NCBI GenBank assembly: GCA_032027005.1 | Contig: JAVSMW010000010.1 | Coordinates: 62,001-126,000 of the forward strand | Length of the DNA stretch: 64,000 nucleotides | DNA from: JAVSMW01 sp032027005 | GTDB taxonomy: Bacteria; Bacillota; Thermincolia; Thermincolales; UBA2595 | Direction: 5' to 3' | Shown: piece by piece, positions 43,736 to 52,500 of the stretch | Layout: every line of letters begins with the position of its first letter | Numbering within the stretch: the stretch's first letter is position 1 | Notes under the pieces: generated by a model | Database searches by the model: none | Seen by the model: only the letters and a program-made list of their open reading frames with translations | What the model was told of the DNA's origin: nothing | Translations under genes and position numbers: made by a program

Positions 43736-44388
43736 TGGAAAAAGAAAGGATTATCCTCATCGGTTGTGGTGAACATGCCTGCATGATCATCGACAATATC
43801 GATCAGATAAAAAACATTGAAATATTCGGCTTGATCGCGGCAGACAAAGCAGATACAGGCAAGAAAACAATGGGGTATGAAGTTGTCTGCTGTGATGATG
43901 ACATTGACATATTGCTGCAGGAAAACCCCGATATCACAGGATACTTTCTGGGGGTCGGAGACATGCGGATTAGGCAGCTCTTGGCGGCCAAATATGACCG
44001 TAAGCTCAAGGCCGTCAATATTATCCATCCGGCTTGCATTGTGTCACGCTATGCCGCTATCGGAACAGGCAATTTATTTGAAGCCTATACCAAGATCGCC
44101 AATGGTGTGATTCTCGGATCTCATTGTATTCTCAATAGCAATACCTGTGTAAACCATGACCAAATAATCGGGAACAATGTTTTGCTGGCCGGTAATGTCA
44201 GCATGGCAGGCAAACGTATTGGTGATAATACCCTGATTGCCGACGGGGCTTCCATCGGTTTTAAAAAAAGTGTGGGCCGCTGCTGTATTGTGGGCGATGG
44301 TGCCGTTGTAACCAAAGACGTCCCTGATTATTCCATTGTCTACGGCAACCCAGCCAGAAGGGTCAGGGAAAATGTTTGGGAAGGATAA
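43735..44388 (+). CDS. NeuD/PglD-like sugar acyltransferase
   Basis: A 217-residue protein with an N-terminal Rossmann-like nucleotide-sugar domain (IILIGCGEHACMIIDNID) and a C-terminal left-handed beta helix (ACIVSRYAAIGTGNLFEAYTKIANGVILGSHCILNSNTCVNHDQIIG). The catalytic His is probably in NHDQ. In the legionaminate pathway (LegH) and pseudaminate-like routes such enzymes acetylate the 4-amino group. The ATG shares one base with the stop of the aminomutase-like gene. A second acyltransferase besides the LpxD-like one is therefore present in the island. Confidence 0.85.
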   Translation: MEKERIILIGCGEHACMIIDNIDQIKNIEIFGLIAADKADTGKKTMGYEVVCCDDDIDILLQENPDITGYFLGVGDMRIRQLLAAKYDRKLKAVNIIHPACIVSRYAAIGTGNLFEAYTKIANGVILGSHCILNSNTCVNHDQIIGNNVLLAGNVSMAGKRIGDNTLIADGASIGFKKSVGRCCIVGDGAVVTKDVPDYSIVYGNPARRVRENVWEG

Positions 44389-45382
44389 AATTTTCATCAT
44401 TGCCGAAGCAGGTGTGAATCATAACGGTTCCCTGGCCATAGCCAGGGAATTAATTGAGGCTGCCCGCGGAGCCGGGGCAGACGCCATTAAATTTCAGACC
44501 TGGAAAACAGAAAATGTAACCACCCGCTCCGCGCCAAAGACAGCCTATCAGTTTGCACAGGCAGGTCTTGAGACAGACCTGTTTACAATGTTGAAAAGGC
44601 TGGAACTGTCCTATGCTGATTTTGCTGACCTTAAAAAATACTGCGATGCCTGTGGCTTAACATTTCTCTCAACGGCAGACGAATATGAGAGTGCTGCTTT
44701 TTTGAACAACCTACAGGATTTTTTTAAGATCGGGTCGGCGGAACTGACAGACTGGCCTTTTTTACGGAAGATCGCGGCTTTTGGCAAGCCGGTGCTCCTT
44801 TCGACCGGCATGAGCGATCTTGCCGAAATCTCTGCCGCCCTGCAAGTCTTAAGCGAAAACGGCCTGTCCAAAGATCAGGTAATTGTTCTGCATGCCAACA
44901 CCGAATATCCGACGCCCTTTGCAGATGCGAACCTGCTGGCCATAAAAACTATTGCTGCAAAGCTTGGCGTCAGAACCGGGTATTCCGACCATACACCAGG
45001 GGTTGAAGCTGCACTGGCGGCAGCTGCCCTGGATGCCTGTGTAATTGAGAAGCATTTTACGCTGGACAGAGGATTGCCGGGACCGGATCACAAGGCCAGT
45101 ATTGAGCCGGCAGAATTCAGGAAAATGGTTGAAGGTATAAGGAAGATTGAACTTGCCCTGGGGTCGGGCATCAAAGTACCCAGCCCCAGTGAAAAGAAAA
45201 ACATGCCTTTTGTCCGCAAGTCGATAGTCGCCAAAAAACCGATTCGAATGGGCGAAATCTTCAGTGAAGAAAACATTACGGTTAAGAGGCCGGGATTTGG
45301 TACCAGTCCTATCTATTGGGACCGGGTCATCGGACAGGCAGCGGGCCGGGATTATGAGAAGGATGATTTTATATGCTTTTGA
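44372..45382 (+). CDS. neuB: NeuB-like nonulosonate synthase (LegI-like)
   Basis: Condenses a 6-deoxy N-acyl hexose with phosphoenolpyruvate to give the nine-carbon sugar acid. The 336-residue protein starts MFGKDKIFIIAEAGVNHNGS, has GADAIKFQTWKTE, KIGSAELTDWPFL, HANTEYPTP and YSDHTPGVEA, and a C-terminal SAF domain (about 275-336; VRKSIVAKKPIRMGEIFSEENITVKRPG). I use the ATG at 44372 with AGGG upstream, overlapping the NeuD-like gene by 17 nt. Which nonulosonate is made (legionaminate or a relative) is inferred from the pathway set. Confidence 0.93.
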   Translation: MFGKDKIFIIAEAGVNHNGSLAIARELIEAARGAGADAIKFQTWKTENVTTRSAPKTAYQFAQAGLETDLFTMLKRLELSYADFADLKKYCDACGLTFLSTADEYESAAFLNNLQDFFKIGSAELTDWPFLRKIAAFGKPVLLSTGMSDLAEISAALQVLSENGLSKDQVIVLHANTEYPTPFADANLLAIKTIAAKLGVRTGYSDHTPGVEAALAAAALDACVIEKHFTLDRGLPGPDHKASIEPAEFRKMVEGIRKIELALGSGIKVPSPSEKKNMPFVRKSIVAKKPIRMGEIFSEENITVKRPGFGTSPIYWDRVIGQAAGRDYEKDDFICF

Positions 45383-46581
45383 AAAGAAAAATTTGTGTTA
45401 TAACTGGTTCGCGCTCTGAGTATGGCCTGCTCAGGTGTCTGATCAGACACCTTCATGAAGACAAGGAAATTGATTGCCGGCTTATTGTTACCGGAAGCCA
45501 TCTGGCTCCTGAATTTGGCCTGACCTGGCAGGAAATTGTCAGAGACGGATTTGTTATAGCCAAAAAAGTAGAAATTCTTTTATCCTCTGATACGCGAACC
45601 GGAACATGCAAGTCGATGGGATTGGCGCTGATTGGAATTACTGACGCCCTGGAAGACCTCAGACCGGATATTGTAGTTGTTTTGGGCGACCGTTTTGAGA
45701 CCTTTGCGGCAGCCACAGCCGCCATGGTTTGCGGATACCCCTTAGCCCATATTGATGGCGGCGAAATAACAGAAGGAGCGCTGGATGATGCCTTCCGTCA
45801 CTGCATCACGAAAATGGCCCATCTGCATTTTACGGCAACTGAAGCGTACAGGCAGCGGGTCATTCAACTGGGCGAGATGCCGGGACGTGTCTTTAACGTT
45901 GGCGGCATTCATGTGGATGCTATAAAAGATATTCCCCTGTTAAACAAAAAACAGGTGGAGGCCAGATTAGGCACTCCACTGGATGGAAAAACCATTTGTG
46001 TTACCCATCATCCCGAAACATTAAACAGCCAGGAACAGGAAAACAATGTGCAGGCACTGCTTGAGGCATTGAAAATACTAGCTGACACCACAACCATTAT
46101 TACTTTGCCCAACGCAGATCCCGGAAGCCGGGCTATCATTGAAAAAATACGGGAATTTGGCATTCAAACCGAAAATGTTTATATTTTTGAGTCCCTTGGA
46201 CATACCTGTTATTTGTCACTGCTGCAGTATGTTGATGCAGTTGTCGGCAATTCTTCGAGCGGTATAGTGGAAGCGCCTTTGTTTGGTATTGGCACTGTTA
46301 ATATCGGCGACCGTCAAAAAGGCAGGGTTGCCGGAGAATCTGTAATCAATGTGCCCCATGAAAAGGAAAAGATTTATCAGGCCATTCGCCGGGCCCAGTC
46401 AGCTGAGTTCAAAGCGGGACTCAAATCCCTGGCAAACCCCTATGGCACTGGAGGAGCCGCGGCCCGGATCCGGGATATTCTTAAACAGGTAGTACTCGAG
46501 GGTCTGACCAGGAAACGGTTTTACGATTTATCTGATAATTTGATTGTGCCAAATCAAGTTAGTGAAAAAGCACCTCTATAG
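45373..46581 (+). CDS. neuC: Hydrolysing UDP-GlcNAc 2-epimerase (NeuC/LegG-like)
   Basis: A 402-residue member of the hydrolysing 2-epimerase family, which releases the N-acyl mannosamine-type sugar that is the substrate of NeuB. Visible motifs are ICVITGSRSEYGLLR, DIVVVLGDRFETFAAATAA, HIDGGEITEGALDDAFRHCITKMA, NVGGIHVD and VGNSSSGIVEAPLFGIGTVNIGDRQKGR. It overlaps neuB by 10 nt. This is the last gene of the first island operon; the next gene is in the opposite direction. Confidence 0.93.
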   Translation: MLLKRKICVITGSRSEYGLLRCLIRHLHEDKEIDCRLIVTGSHLAPEFGLTWQEIVRDGFVIAKKVEILLSSDTRTGTCKSMGLALIGITDALEDLRPDIVVVLGDRFETFAAATAAMVCGYPLAHIDGGEITEGALDDAFRHCITKMAHLHFTATEAYRQRVIQLGEMPGRVFNVGGIHVDAIKDIPLLNKKQVEARLGTPLDGKTICVTHHPETLNSQEQENNVQALLEALKILADTTTIITLPNADPGSRAIIEKIREFGIQTENVYIFESLGHTCYLSLLQYVDAVVGNSSSGIVEAPLFGIGTVNIGDRQKGRVAGESVINVPHEKEKIYQAIRRAQSAEFKAGLKSLANPYGTGGAAARIRDILKQVVLEGLTRKRFYDLSDNLIVPNQVSEKAPL

Positions 46582-46646
46582 AAATGTTAGAAAAAATTTT
46601 GTTTATATTTTTTGCTTCTTTAACAAAAGTGGAGAAAATAGTCTAA

Positions 46647-48035
46647 CTAGGTCTGGCGGAATCCCCTGAAAGAGCTGTCCCTTTCGAGACATAGTTTTTG
46701 GAGCGCATCGTTTGTTTTGTTAATCTGCGTCTGGTAATAATTCGTAACTAGTTTTTTATTAGCTTCATATAGGAGCATATGAAATTCATCATCATTTAGA
46801 TCGGTAAAATTTACTGACAATAAGTCAGAATTCACATGCTTGTGCTCATAAAAATCTTCACAGTCCTTCAAAAGGCCTTTTTCAATGGCGTAATAGTATA
46901 AAGGGGAACCGGGATAGGGTGTTACCGGTCTGATAGTTCTCATCTGGGCATGATCAGTGTATTTTAACAGGAATTTAACCCCTAACCTTAGTGACTCAGC
47001 AGTTTCACCAATATTGCCAAATATAATATTAAACCCCGGACTAAGTCCCGCAGCCAAGGTGTTTTCTATACCGCTGGTAATCTGTTTTACGGTCAGCGCT
47101 TTATTCATATTACGCAGGGCCTGTTCATCCAGAGATTCGATTCCATAGTTAATAAACACGCATCCTGCCTCTTTCATCAGCTTAAGTACATCAGGTTTGG
47201 CGTAATTAAGCCGACCGTTGCAGTCCCACTTGACGTCAAGTTTGGTCTTAATAAAATACTCACAGAGTTCAACGGTCCTTTGCGCCGAACTCATCAACAG
47301 CTCGTCGGAAAAGGTTATAAAGGAAATCCGGTAATCTTTTTTCAGTATTTGAATTTCTTCAACTATGCTTTCCGGGCTTCGCCCCCTAAACCCTTCGTCC
47401 ATGCGGTAACAAAAATTGCATTTAAAAGTACATCCTCTTCCCGACAAGACCGGCATCCAGCGTTCACTGTTTTTAATGTAAGGCATTCTGAGCAAAGCAT
47501 AATGGTCTATCGGAAATAACTCCCAGGCCGGAAAAGTTATCCCGTCGATATCGGTAATTAAACTTTGCCGGGGAGTCCGGATGCATTTCCCGTTTTCCAG
47601 AAAAGCTATACCGTTTACCGAATGAAACGGCTTCTTTTGTTCCAGAGCTCTCAAAAGGTTAATAACAGCAAGCTCTCCTTCTCCAATAACGACAGCATCG
47701 GCAGAAGTTTTTCGCAAAAAATAATCGGGTTCCGGTGCAGCTAAATGTCCCCCTAAAACATAAAAAGGCCGGTGTTTTGCATTATTAATAGCTTCAGATA
47801 TTTTTAGCACTTTCCGGTATTGGTAATATCCTCCACATGCACTGACTCCGATTAAGTCGTAGTGTTCTTTATCCAACAAATCGGTTAAATGAGATTCCGG
47901 CCAGTGATAAACATCCTGGTTATACATTTCGACCTCATGACCGGCCTGCCTACACGCTGCTGCGATATAAGCTAACCCTTGCGGAAACCAGGAAATGAAA
48001 GAATCATTATCATAAGCCACCAAAAGTATCCTCAT
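46647..48035 (-). CDS. Cobalamin-binding-domain radical SAM protein
   Basis: A 462-residue protein. The N-terminal half (about 1-165) resembles a B12-binding domain (PQGLAYIAAACRQAGHEVEMYNQDV, YDLIGVSACGG, FYVLGGHLAAPEPDYFL, VIGEGELAVINLL). A radical SAM core follows, with CTFKCNFC. The classical DxHxxG cobalamin signature is not obvious. Enzymes of this class include methylases and ring-forming enzymes; the substrate here is unknown. It is on the opposite strand inside the sugar island and divergent from the PtmE-like gene. A strong AAGGAGGA box precedes the ATG. Confidence 0.85.
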   Translation of the reverse strand: MRILLVAYDNDSFISWFPQGLAYIAAACRQAGHEVEMYNQDVYHWPESHLTDLLDKEHYDLIGVSACGGYYQYRKVLKISEAINNAKHRPFYVLGGHLAAPEPDYFLRKTSADAVVIGEGELAVINLLRALEQKKPFHSVNGIAFLENGKCIRTPRQSLITDIDGITFPAWELFPIDHYALLRMPYIKNSERWMPVLSGRGCTFKCNFCYRMDEGFRGRSPESIVEEIQILKKDYRISFITFSDELLMSSAQRTVELCEYFIKTKLDVKWDCNGRLNYAKPDVLKLMKEAGCVFINYGIESLDEQALRNMNKALTVKQITSGIENTLAAGLSPGFNIIFGNIGETAESLRLGVKFLLKYTDHAQMRTIRPVTPYPGSPLYYYAIEKGLLKDCEDFYEHKHVNSDLLSVNFTDLNDDEFHMLLYEANKKLVTNYYQTQINKTNDALQKLCLERDSSFRGFRQT

Positions 48036-48113
48036 TCCTCTCCTCCTTATAAGTGATCAGTGAACAGTGATCAGTGATCAGCGGTTAGGGTTAGGGGTAG
48101 TGGCGAGATCACT

Positions 48114-48190
48114 TACTGTTTACTGTTTACTGTTTACTGTTTACTGTTTACTGTTTACTGTTTACTGTTTACTGTTTACTGTTTACTGTT
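48114..48190. repeat. Heptanucleotide tandem repeat (11 exact copies)
   Basis: Eleven perfect head-to-tail copies of TACTGTT, with degenerate related sequence on both sides (AGTGATCAGTGAACAGTGATCA before, TACTCGTCACTGTTCACT after). It fills the divergent promoter region between the radical SAM gene and the PtmE-like gene. The count is likely to vary between isolates. Confidence 0.92.
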
Positions 48191-48331
48191 TACTCGTCAC
48201 TGTTCACTACAAGTTATGCACAGAAAATGCGGGTTGTGTCTCCAATGAACCTGCAGACTGCAGCACGCTTTCTGAGACAATCACATATGATGAAATATCA
48301 TAATGAAATATAGGAAGAAAAGGAACGACAG

Positions 48332-49375
48332 ATGTGGAGAAATGTTCTTATCACCCCTGAAACACCTATTTTGAAAGCTATAGAAATAATTGATCGGTCA
48401 GGCCTGCAAATTGCCCTGGTGGCCAATGAAAACGGCAGGCTACTGGGAACAGTTACCGATGGTGATGTCCGGCGCGCAATTCTCAACCACCTGAGTCTGG
48501 ATGAAGCGGTCAGTGCGGTCATGAACCCGGCCCCCACTTTTGTTTACCGGAAACAATCCCGGGAAAATGCCATCCAGCTGATGAAAAATAAAAAACTTCA
48601 CCATATCCCCATTGTTGATGAAGATCATCATCTAGTAGGTCTGGAAATTGCCGATGAACTTTTTCCTCCCCCTCCCCGTAACAACTGGGTACTACTCATG
48701 GCCGGCGGGCTAGGCAGACGCCTGGAACCGCTCACCGCAAACTGCCCTAAACCCTTGTTGAAAGTAGGCGACAAGCCGCTTCTGGAGACAATCCTGGAGA
48801 GCTTTATTGAGCAGGGATTCAGGCATTTCTACATCTCAGTGAATTATAAAGCGGCAATGATTAAAAAACATTTTGGTAATGGTTCCCATTGGGCTGTAGA
48901 GATCAAATACCTGGAGGAAGGCAAGTCTTTGGGCACGGCCGGTGCCCTGGGACTACTGCCTGCTAAACCGGAAGAACCACTGCTCTTAATGAATGGTGAT
49001 ATCCTAACCAAAATGAATTATAGAAAACTGCTGGATTTCCACAATAAAAATCTGTCCGAAGCTACTGTCTGTGTTAAGGAATATAATAACCAGATACCCT
49101 ATGGAGTAGTTACCGTTAAAAAAAACCGGTTACTGAAAATTGAAGAAAAACCTCAGCGCCATTTCTTTATCAGTGGAGGAATCTATGTACTTAATCCTGC
49201 AGTTCTTGACTATATCCTGCCTGGCGTAAGTCTCGATATTCCTGACCTTTTCAGAACACTTTTAGTTCAGGGAAAAAACATTGCCGCTTTTCCCATTCGC
49301 GAATACTGGATAGATATCGGTCATTTTGCTGACTATCAAAGAGCTAACAATGATTTTTCGAAGGTGTTTAAATGA
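48332..49375 (+). CDS. ptmE: CBS-domain sugar nucleotidyltransferase (PtmE-like)
   Basis: A 347-residue protein with two N-terminal CBS domains (about 1-115: LVANENGRLLGTVTDGDVRRAIL, IPIVDEDHHLVGLEIADELF) and a nucleotidyltransferase domain with the signature MAGGLGRRLEPLTANCPKPLLKV. Residues LLMNGDILTKMNY and REYWIDIGHFADY complete the fold. Campylobacter PtmE is a glucosamine-1-phosphate guanylyltransferase that supplies GDP-GlcN for legionaminic acid. The CBS-nucleotidyltransferase architecture matches. It starts the second island operon (ptmE, neuA, maf). Confidence 0.86.
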   Translation: MWRNVLITPETPILKAIEIIDRSGLQIALVANENGRLLGTVTDGDVRRAILNHLSLDEAVSAVMNPAPTFVYRKQSRENAIQLMKNKKLHHIPIVDEDHHLVGLEIADELFPPPPRNNWVLLMAGGLGRRLEPLTANCPKPLLKVGDKPLLETILESFIEQGFRHFYISVNYKAAMIKKHFGNGSHWAVEIKYLEEGKSLGTAGALGLLPAKPEEPLLLMNGDILTKMNYRKLLDFHNKNLSEATVCVKEYNNQIPYGVVTVKKNRLLKIEEKPQRHFFISGGIYVLNPAVLDYILPGVSLDIPDLFRTLLVQGKNIAAFPIREYWIDIGHFADYQRANNDFSKVFK

Positions 49376-50076
49376 TAAACAATAAAAAGGTTCTGGGCAT
49401 AATCCCCGCCCGGGGTGGTTCCAAGGGCATTCCCCGCAAAAACATCAAATTACTGGCCGGTAAACCGTTGATCGCCTGGACTATAGAAGAGGCTAAAAAG
49501 TCACAGTACCTGGACCGTTTTATTCTCTCCTCTGAAGACGCAGAGATCATCACAACGGCAAAATCATGGGGGTGCGAAGCACCCTTTGTTCGTCCGGCCG
49601 AACTGGCTCGGGACGATACCCCGGGGATAGATCCTGTAATGCACGCTTTGTTTCAAATAGGTGAACATTTCGACTATGTAGTGCTGCTGCAGCCAACCTC
49701 TCCCCTGCGTACTGTTGAGGACATTGACGGCTGCATCTGTTTCTGCGTTCAGGAAGGGGCACCGGCCTGCGTTTCTGTATCTTTGACAGATAAACACCCA
49801 TACTGGATGCATATCTTAGATAAACGCCACCGTTTACATCCCTTGTTTCCAACCGCTCAGTCAATCCAGCGGAGGCAGGATCTGCCTCCTGTTTACATTG
49901 AAAACGGAGCAGTTTACGTTGCCCAGAAGGACTTTTTACTTAACACGAAGAGCTTTACCGGCGGGGATACCCTAGCCTATGTAATGCTTCCCGAGCGCTC
50001 ATGGGATATAGACAATGAATCTGATTTCTTCTACTGTTCATTGCAAAAAGGAGGATACCATGACATTACAAGCTAA
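49372..50076 (+). CDS. neuA: CMP-nonulosonate cytidylyltransferase (NeuA/LegF-like)
   Basis: Activates the nonulosonate with CTP for glycosyl transfer. The 234-residue protein starts KKVLGIIPARGGSKGIPRKNIK (nucleotide-binding loop) and has ARDDTPGIDPVMHA, LLQPTSPLRTVEDID, YIENGAVYVAQ and the C-terminal SWDIDNESDF. It overlaps the PtmE-like gene by ATGA and the following Maf gene by 17 nt. In some species the CMP-transferase carries a C-terminal phosphatase domain; here that domain type is found on the next gene product instead. Confidence 0.92.
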   Translation: MINNKKVLGIIPARGGSKGIPRKNIKLLAGKPLIAWTIEEAKKSQYLDRFILSSEDAEIITTAKSWGCEAPFVRPAELARDDTPGIDPVMHALFQIGEHFDYVVLLQPTSPLRTVEDIDGCICFCVQEGAPACVSVSLTDKHPYWMHILDKRHRLHPLFPTAQSIQRRQDLPPVYIENGAVYVAQKDFLLNTKSFTGGDTLAYVMLPERSWDIDNESDFFYCSLQKGGYHDITS

Positions 50077-52390
50077 TCTGAACATCTTGAAGAACTCTTT
50101 TCCTGAAACCTGGCAGAAAATTTCGGAGCTGACGACGAGCCTGGATAAAAACCTGGTTAAAGTAGTCACTAATAAAAAAGAAACACCCAATCTTCAGGTT
50201 GGGCAAACATATATTCATGATAAAAAAAATCCCCATCAGGAAGCAAAGGATTTTATAGAACAGTTCAAAAACATTCCTGATCATTCGGACATCCTTTTTT
50301 ATGGATTAGGCCTGGGTTACCATATAAGTGCCTATGCAAAAAAATACCCGGATAAGTCTTTTTCCGTCTATGAACCTATACCTGAGGTGTTTTATCAGTT
50401 TCTCTGTAACACAGACCTCACCCAGTTCCCTCTTCATCTCGCCAAAAACATCTATCTTGAATCCAGCCGGGATGATCCGGAAAACTTTTGCCGTCACCTG
50501 GTAACACGGGTTAGAAAATCAATACTGATTATTGCTCTTCCCGCCTACCACGGGCTCTTCCCAGAAAAGCACCTGACATTTTTTAACCAGTTTACAACTC
50601 ATTTGGATAAAAGAAAAATGGAACTGGGCCCCTATATGATTTTTCAAAAGCTTTGGACCACTAACACTGTGAAAAACTTCACCCATATTTTGAACAGTCC
50701 TAACGTTCTGCCGGGGAAACGGGAATTTTTTGTTAACAAGCCGGCAATATTGGTGGCCTCCGGGCCTTCACTGGAGGAGGAAATCCAAAATCTGAGAGAA
50801 ATCAGGCAAAAGGGACTGGCTTATATTTTCTCAGTAGGAACAGCCCTAAATGCTCTGGTTAAGCACGGTATATATCCCCATGCAGCCTGCACCTACGACC
50901 CCAGTGAGGAAAACCAGATTGTCTGCAGGGAAGTCCTGGAAAAAGACATCAAATCTATCCCCTTACTTTTCGGTAGTACGGTGGGTTATGAAACTGTGAA
51001 AAAATACCCGGGCCCCAAAATACATATGTTAATCAGCCAGGATACCCTGTCCAGGTTTTGTTTAAAACCCCAGGGGTCTGAGTCCCTGGAGTTTATCAAC
51101 GATGCGCCATCCATTGCAGTGATTGCCCTCCAACTCCTATATAAGCTGGGTTTCAACCCAATCATCTTGGCAGGGCAGAATCTGGCTTACCTGGATGGCA
51201 AGAATTATGCGGACGGATCAACCTATCCGTCCCATGAGGCATGTCAGTTACATCTTAAAGACGCTTTCCTGATTAAGGATGTCAATGGCAATGAAATCCC
51301 CAGCTCTGAAACTTATAATCGCATAAGACTACAGATCGAGAACTACCTTCGTAATTATCAGGGTGTTAATGTAATCAACACTACAAAAAAAGGCGCTCAC
51401 ATTGAGGGAACAAAATTTTTACCGCTGGATGAGGTCATGAGAAAATATCTGCTTTCCCCAGTGGTGGAAAAAGATTGCTGGCGTTTAACAAACCGCAGTT
51501 ATGACCTGGATTATTTGTTTGAGCAATGCAACAGCATGAACATTGCCAGTGCCCAGGTTAGCCAACTGCTGGAGAAATGTAAGTTGGACCTGGATAACAT
51601 CGTTTTACTGGCACCAAGCGGTGATGCGGTGAATATAGAAGAAAGCTATCAAAAGTTTAATGTCAGTATGGAAAACCTACGTGAAAATATATTTTTTGCC
51701 AGCCTAATTACTCACATGAGCCGTGTAGAACTGCATTTTTTGCACCAAGTTATTCCTGAGATTTCTCGGGAACGAAACCCCTTGAGAAAAGCTCGCATGA
51801 TGGAAGAAGAATTCCGTACATATCTTAAGGTGTGCGAACAGGATATCCACTCCCTTATGCCCATCTACCAGGAACTGAGTCGAAAGCTTCAGCATTTTAA
51901 CAAAATATACTCAGTCCGGAAGAAAGCCGACCGTACCAAGGTCTTGCTCCTAGTCTGCGATGGTATCCTCACCGATGGGTCTGTCTATGTTTCCGCCTCA
52001 GGGGAAGAATTGAAAGGCTTCAATTATAAAGACCGTATAGGTACCGGCATTTTACAAGAAAAAGGTATTCAGCTCCTGCTGATCAACTGCGAAAACAGCG
52101 TTCTTTTAGACCAGGTGGCCAAGAAATTAGGAATGGATACTATTACAACAAATAAAAAGGAAATAATAGATACTGTCATGGCAAAACATTCCCTCAGCAT
52201 TTCGGAGATTGCCTGTCTTTGCAGCGATCGGGAAGATTGGCAATTGTTCAGGAATGTGGGATTATGCTTTGCGCCGAAAGATGCTTCACCCGACGTGCAG
52301 CAGCAGGTTGATTTTGTACTTACAGCAAAGGGGGGCCAGGGGACGCTCTGGGAAATTGCCGACTTGCTGACAAAAGACCTGCAGTTCTAA
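50060..52390 (+). CDS. Maf/DUF115 glycosyltransferase fused to a degenerate KdsC-like HAD domain
   Basis: A 776-residue protein. Residues about 1-180 are an N-terminal Maf domain (DILFYGLGLGYHISAYAKKYPDKSFSVYEP). Residues about 215-430 are the DUF115/MptE-like core (PAILVASGPSLEEEIQNL, FSVGTALNALVKHGIYPHAACTYDPS, DAPSIAVIALQLLYKLGFNPIILAGQNLAY). A helical linker (about 490-625) follows. Residues about 627-776 are a KdsC-like fold (VCDGILTDG, SDREDW, ASPDVQQQVDFVL) in which Val632 replaces the nucleophilic Asp. Maf proteins transfer nonulosonates to flagellin Ser/Thr. The start at 50060 has AAGGAGG upstream. Confidence 0.87.
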   Translation: MTLQANLNILKNSFPETWQKISELTTSLDKNLVKVVTNKKETPNLQVGQTYIHDKKNPHQEAKDFIEQFKNIPDHSDILFYGLGLGYHISAYAKKYPDKSFSVYEPIPEVFYQFLCNTDLTQFPLHLAKNIYLESSRDDPENFCRHLVTRVRKSILIIALPAYHGLFPEKHLTFFNQFTTHLDKRKMELGPYMIFQKLWTTNTVKNFTHILNSPNVLPGKREFFVNKPAILVASGPSLEEEIQNLREIRQKGLAYIFSVGTALNALVKHGIYPHAACTYDPSEENQIVCREVLEKDIKSIPLLFGSTVGYETVKKYPGPKIHMLISQDTLSRFCLKPQGSESLEFINDAPSIAVIALQLLYKLGFNPIILAGQNLAYLDGKNYADGSTYPSHEACQLHLKDAFLIKDVNGNEIPSSETYNRIRLQIENYLRNYQGVNVINTTKKGAHIEGTKFLPLDEVMRKYLLSPVVEKDCWRLTNRSYDLDYLFEQCNSMNIASAQVSQLLEKCKLDLDNIVLLAPSGDAVNIEESYQKFNVSMENLRENIFFASLITHMSRVELHFLHQVIPEISRERNPLRKARMMEEEFRTYLKVCEQDIHSLMPIYQELSRKLQHFNKIYSVRKKADRTKVLLLVCDGILTDGSVYVSASGEELKGFNYKDRIGTGILQEKGIQLLLINCENSVLLDQVAKKLGMDTITTNKKEIIDTVMAKHSLSISEIACLCSDREDWQLFRNVGLCFAPKDASPDVQQQVDFVLTAKGGQGTLWEIADLLTKDLQF

Positions 52391-52432
52391 ATTTTATCTT
52401 GGTTTTGTCATTAGTCGCTACAGCTGTTTTAT

Positions 52433-52500
52433 GAAGTTATTTGGCCAATAAAAGTGAAGTTATTTGGCCAATAAAAGTGAAGTTATTTGACCAATAAAAA
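52433..52500. repeat. Triple 23-bp tandem repeat
   Basis: Copies at 52433-52455 and 52456-52478 are identical (GAAGTTATTTGGCCAATAAA plus AGT). The third (52479-52500) differs by one internal base and its last bases. The repeat lies directly downstream of the Maf gene and ahead of its terminator. Confidence 0.85.

Noticed and set aside
48114..48190. CRISPR array
   Set aside because: The repeats are contiguous heptamers without spacers and there are no cas genes.
48067..48303. A plus-strand ORF reading VYCLLFT repeats
   Set aside because: It is only the translation of the 7-bp tandem array (7 is not a multiple of 3, so the repeat cycles through frames every 21 bp) with no start context.
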